Positions 6,315-7,651 of a stretch of 7,651 nt of DNA are shown here, in pieces. The stretch comes from DASRSE01 sp035656655 (GTDB lineage: Bacteria > Planctomycetota > Planctomycetia > Pirellulales > DASRSE01), in assembly GCA_035656655.1 (NCBI GenBank), contig DASRSE010000244.1, positions 1-7,651 of the forward strand, read 5' to 3'. The position numbers were made by a program, and so were the translations under genes. Below the pieces are notes generated by a model that saw nothing but the letters and a program-made list of their open reading frames with translations, was not told where the DNA came from and searched no databases. Positions within the stretch are counted from its first letter, which is position 1. Every line of letters starts with the position of its first letter.

Positions 6315-7651
6315 ATGACGACTGTTACGCCGACGAGTGCGCTGCCGGGCGAGAGCCTGCCGCGCTGGGATGTCTCGAAGATTTTTTCGAGCTTGGAGGG
6401 GAACGACTACCGCGCGGCCTTCTCCGAACTCGAGGCGGCCTTGGCCGACTTTGAAGCGTTCTGTGACGTGAATGGAATTCGCCGGCTGTCCGATCCAGTC
6501 GATCTTCTCAACTCGGACGCGATGCTCCGCTTGCGCGACGTGCTGACCACCGCCCTGCAGCAAGCAAATAACATGGCGCGCCAATATGAAACGCTGGAAG
6601 CGTTCATCTACGCGTTTTATAGCACCAATAGTTATGACGCGATCGCCGGGCGCGAAACCTCGCGATTAGAGGTGCTCGAGACGCGGCGGCAGCAGTTGGC
6701 GGTCCGCCTCAAGGGTTGGATCGGCTCGCTCGGCGACATTTTGGACGAGCTGATTCCCGGCGAGCCGGTGCTCGCCGAGCATGCCTTTTTTCTCCGCGAC
6801 ACGGCCGAACAAAGCCGCTTTCTCATGAGCGAGCCGCTGGAAGCGCTGGCCAGTGAATTGGCGCTCGACGGCGGCAGCGCGTTCAGCAAGTTGCAAGGCA
6901 ATGTCACCAGCCAACTGAAAGTCAGTTGGGAGCAAAACGGGCGCGTCGAAGCGCTGCCGATCACCGTCATTCGCAATCTCTCGTTCGACCACGACCCGGC
7001 CGTACGCAAACGGGCGTACGAAGCGGAGCTCCAAGGTTGGGCGTCCATTCGCACGACGGTTGCCGCCTGTTTGAATGGCGTCAAGGGGACCGCCGCCACC
7101 TTGGCCAAGCGCCGTGGCTGGCCGAGCGTGTTGGATGCGGCGCTCGAACAAAACCGGATCGACCGGCCCACGCTGGATGCGCTGCTGGGGACGATTCGCG
7201 AAGCGTTTCCGCTGTTTCGCCGCTATCTGCGGGCGAAGGCGCAAAAGCTGGGCCAGAGCCAACTCGCCTGGTGGGATCTCTTCGCGCCGGTCGGCGCCGC
7301 ACAGCGCGTCTTCACCTGGCCCGAGGCGACTAATTTTATTGTCGAAAAATTCGGCAGCTTCAGCGGAGAACTGGGAGCGTTCGCTCAGCGCTCGTTCGAC
7401 GAATCTTGGATTGATGCCGAACCGCGCGACGGCAAACGCGGCGGGGCCTTCTGCATGCCGGTGGTCGGCGCGGACGAGAGCCGCGTGCTGATGAACTTCG
7501 ACGGCAGCTTCGAGCAAGTGAGCACGCTGGCCCACGAGCTAGGGCACGCCTATCACAACGAGTGTCAAAGCGGTCTGCCGCCGCTGCGCCGCGGCGCTCC
7601 GTCTACCTTGGCCGAGACGGCCAGCATTTTTTGCGAAACGTTGATCGCGGA
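6315..7651 (+). CDS. M3-family (PepF-type) oligoendopeptidase, C-terminus missing
   Basis: The frame starts at ATG 6315 and runs off the window after 445 codons; family members have about 600 residues, so roughly the last quarter is absent. The N-terminus LPRWDVSKIFSSLEG matches the usual opening of PepF/M3 oligoendopeptidases. The helical N-terminal region (to about 190) is followed by the catalytic part with GGAFCMP (about 375) and RVLMNFDGSFEQVSTL, leading into the zinc motif HELGH (His407, Glu408, His411). Glu434 in LAETAS is the likely third zinc ligand. These enzymes are cytosolic zinc peptidases that cut short oligopeptides, typically in peptide recycling. No signal peptide is present. 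The start lies 19 nt after the TPR gene stop and lacks a clear Shine-Dalgarno, consistent with read-through from the upstream promoter. The family is certain from the zinc motif block; the exact subgroup is from memory. Confidence 0.92.
   Translation, partial: MTTVTPTSALPGESLPRWDVSKIFSSLEGNDYRAAFSELEAALADFEAFCDVNGIRRLSDPVDLLNSDAMLRLRDVLTTALQQANNMARQYETLEAFIYAFYSTNSYDAIAGRETSRLEVLETRRQQLAVRLKGWIGSLGDILDELIPGEPVLAEHAFFLRDTAEQSRFLMSEPLEALASELALDGGSAFSKLQGNVTSQLKVSWEQNGRVEALPITVIRNLSFDHDPAVRKRAYEAELQGWASIRTTVAACLNGVKGTAATLAKRRGWPSVLDAALEQNRIDRPTLDALLGTIREAFPLFRRYLRAKAQKLGQSQLAWWDLFAPVGAAQRVFTWPEATNFIVEKFGSFSGELGAFAQRSFDESWIDAEPRDGKRGGAFCMPVVGADESRVLMNFDGSFEQVSTLAHELGHAYHNECQSGLPPLRRGAPSTLAETASIFCETLIA

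Noticed and set aside
6666..7535. A 289-codon minus-strand frame opposite the peptidase gene
   Set aside because: The plus strand carries the HELGH zinc motif in a continuous frame; the antisense frame is a GC-driven artefact.

Overview
The window looks like a piece of a planctomycete chromosome, most likely of the Pirellulales type. This is inferred from the GC-rich coding style, a BBP7-like outer-membrane barrel protein, an ECF sigma factor paired with a membrane-anchored YfbK-type VWA protein, and a secreted TPR protein. No phylogenetic search was possible. No tRNA, rRNA, CRISPR array, insertion sequence or attachment site was seen.

Layout: (1) Positions 1-651, minus strand, hold the N-terminal 217 codons of an exported, probably outer-membrane beta-barrel protein; its 3' end lies outside the window. 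(2) Positions 652-1077 are a divergent intergenic region. (3) Positions 1078-2130, plus strand, encode a transaldolase with all recognisable active-site residues, followed by a possible weak terminator. (4) Positions 2384-5038 hold a two-gene unit: an ECF-type sigma factor with a TTG start and a Shine-Dalgarno that can be folded into a hairpin, then a 709-residue single-pass membrane protein. That protein has a small N-terminal domain with three VPxP-helix motifs, one membrane segment and an extracytoplasmic VWA/YfbK module. (5) Positions 5039-5233 form a spacer with a good sigma70-like promoter and a structured leader. (6) Positions 5234-7651 hold a secreted TPR protein followed 19 nt later by an M3-family oligoendopeptidase that is cut by the window end.

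The most interesting unit is the sigma factor/VWA pair. Gene order, predicted topology (cytoplasmic N-terminus, external VWA) and the lack of any known zinc-type anti-sigma motif suggest the VWA protein may be a membrane-bound regulator of the sigma factor, with a recognition domain of an uncommon type. This is an inference from context. The transaldolase (pentose phosphate pathway) and the oligopeptidase (peptide turnover) are housekeeping-like neighbours with no evident link to that unit.
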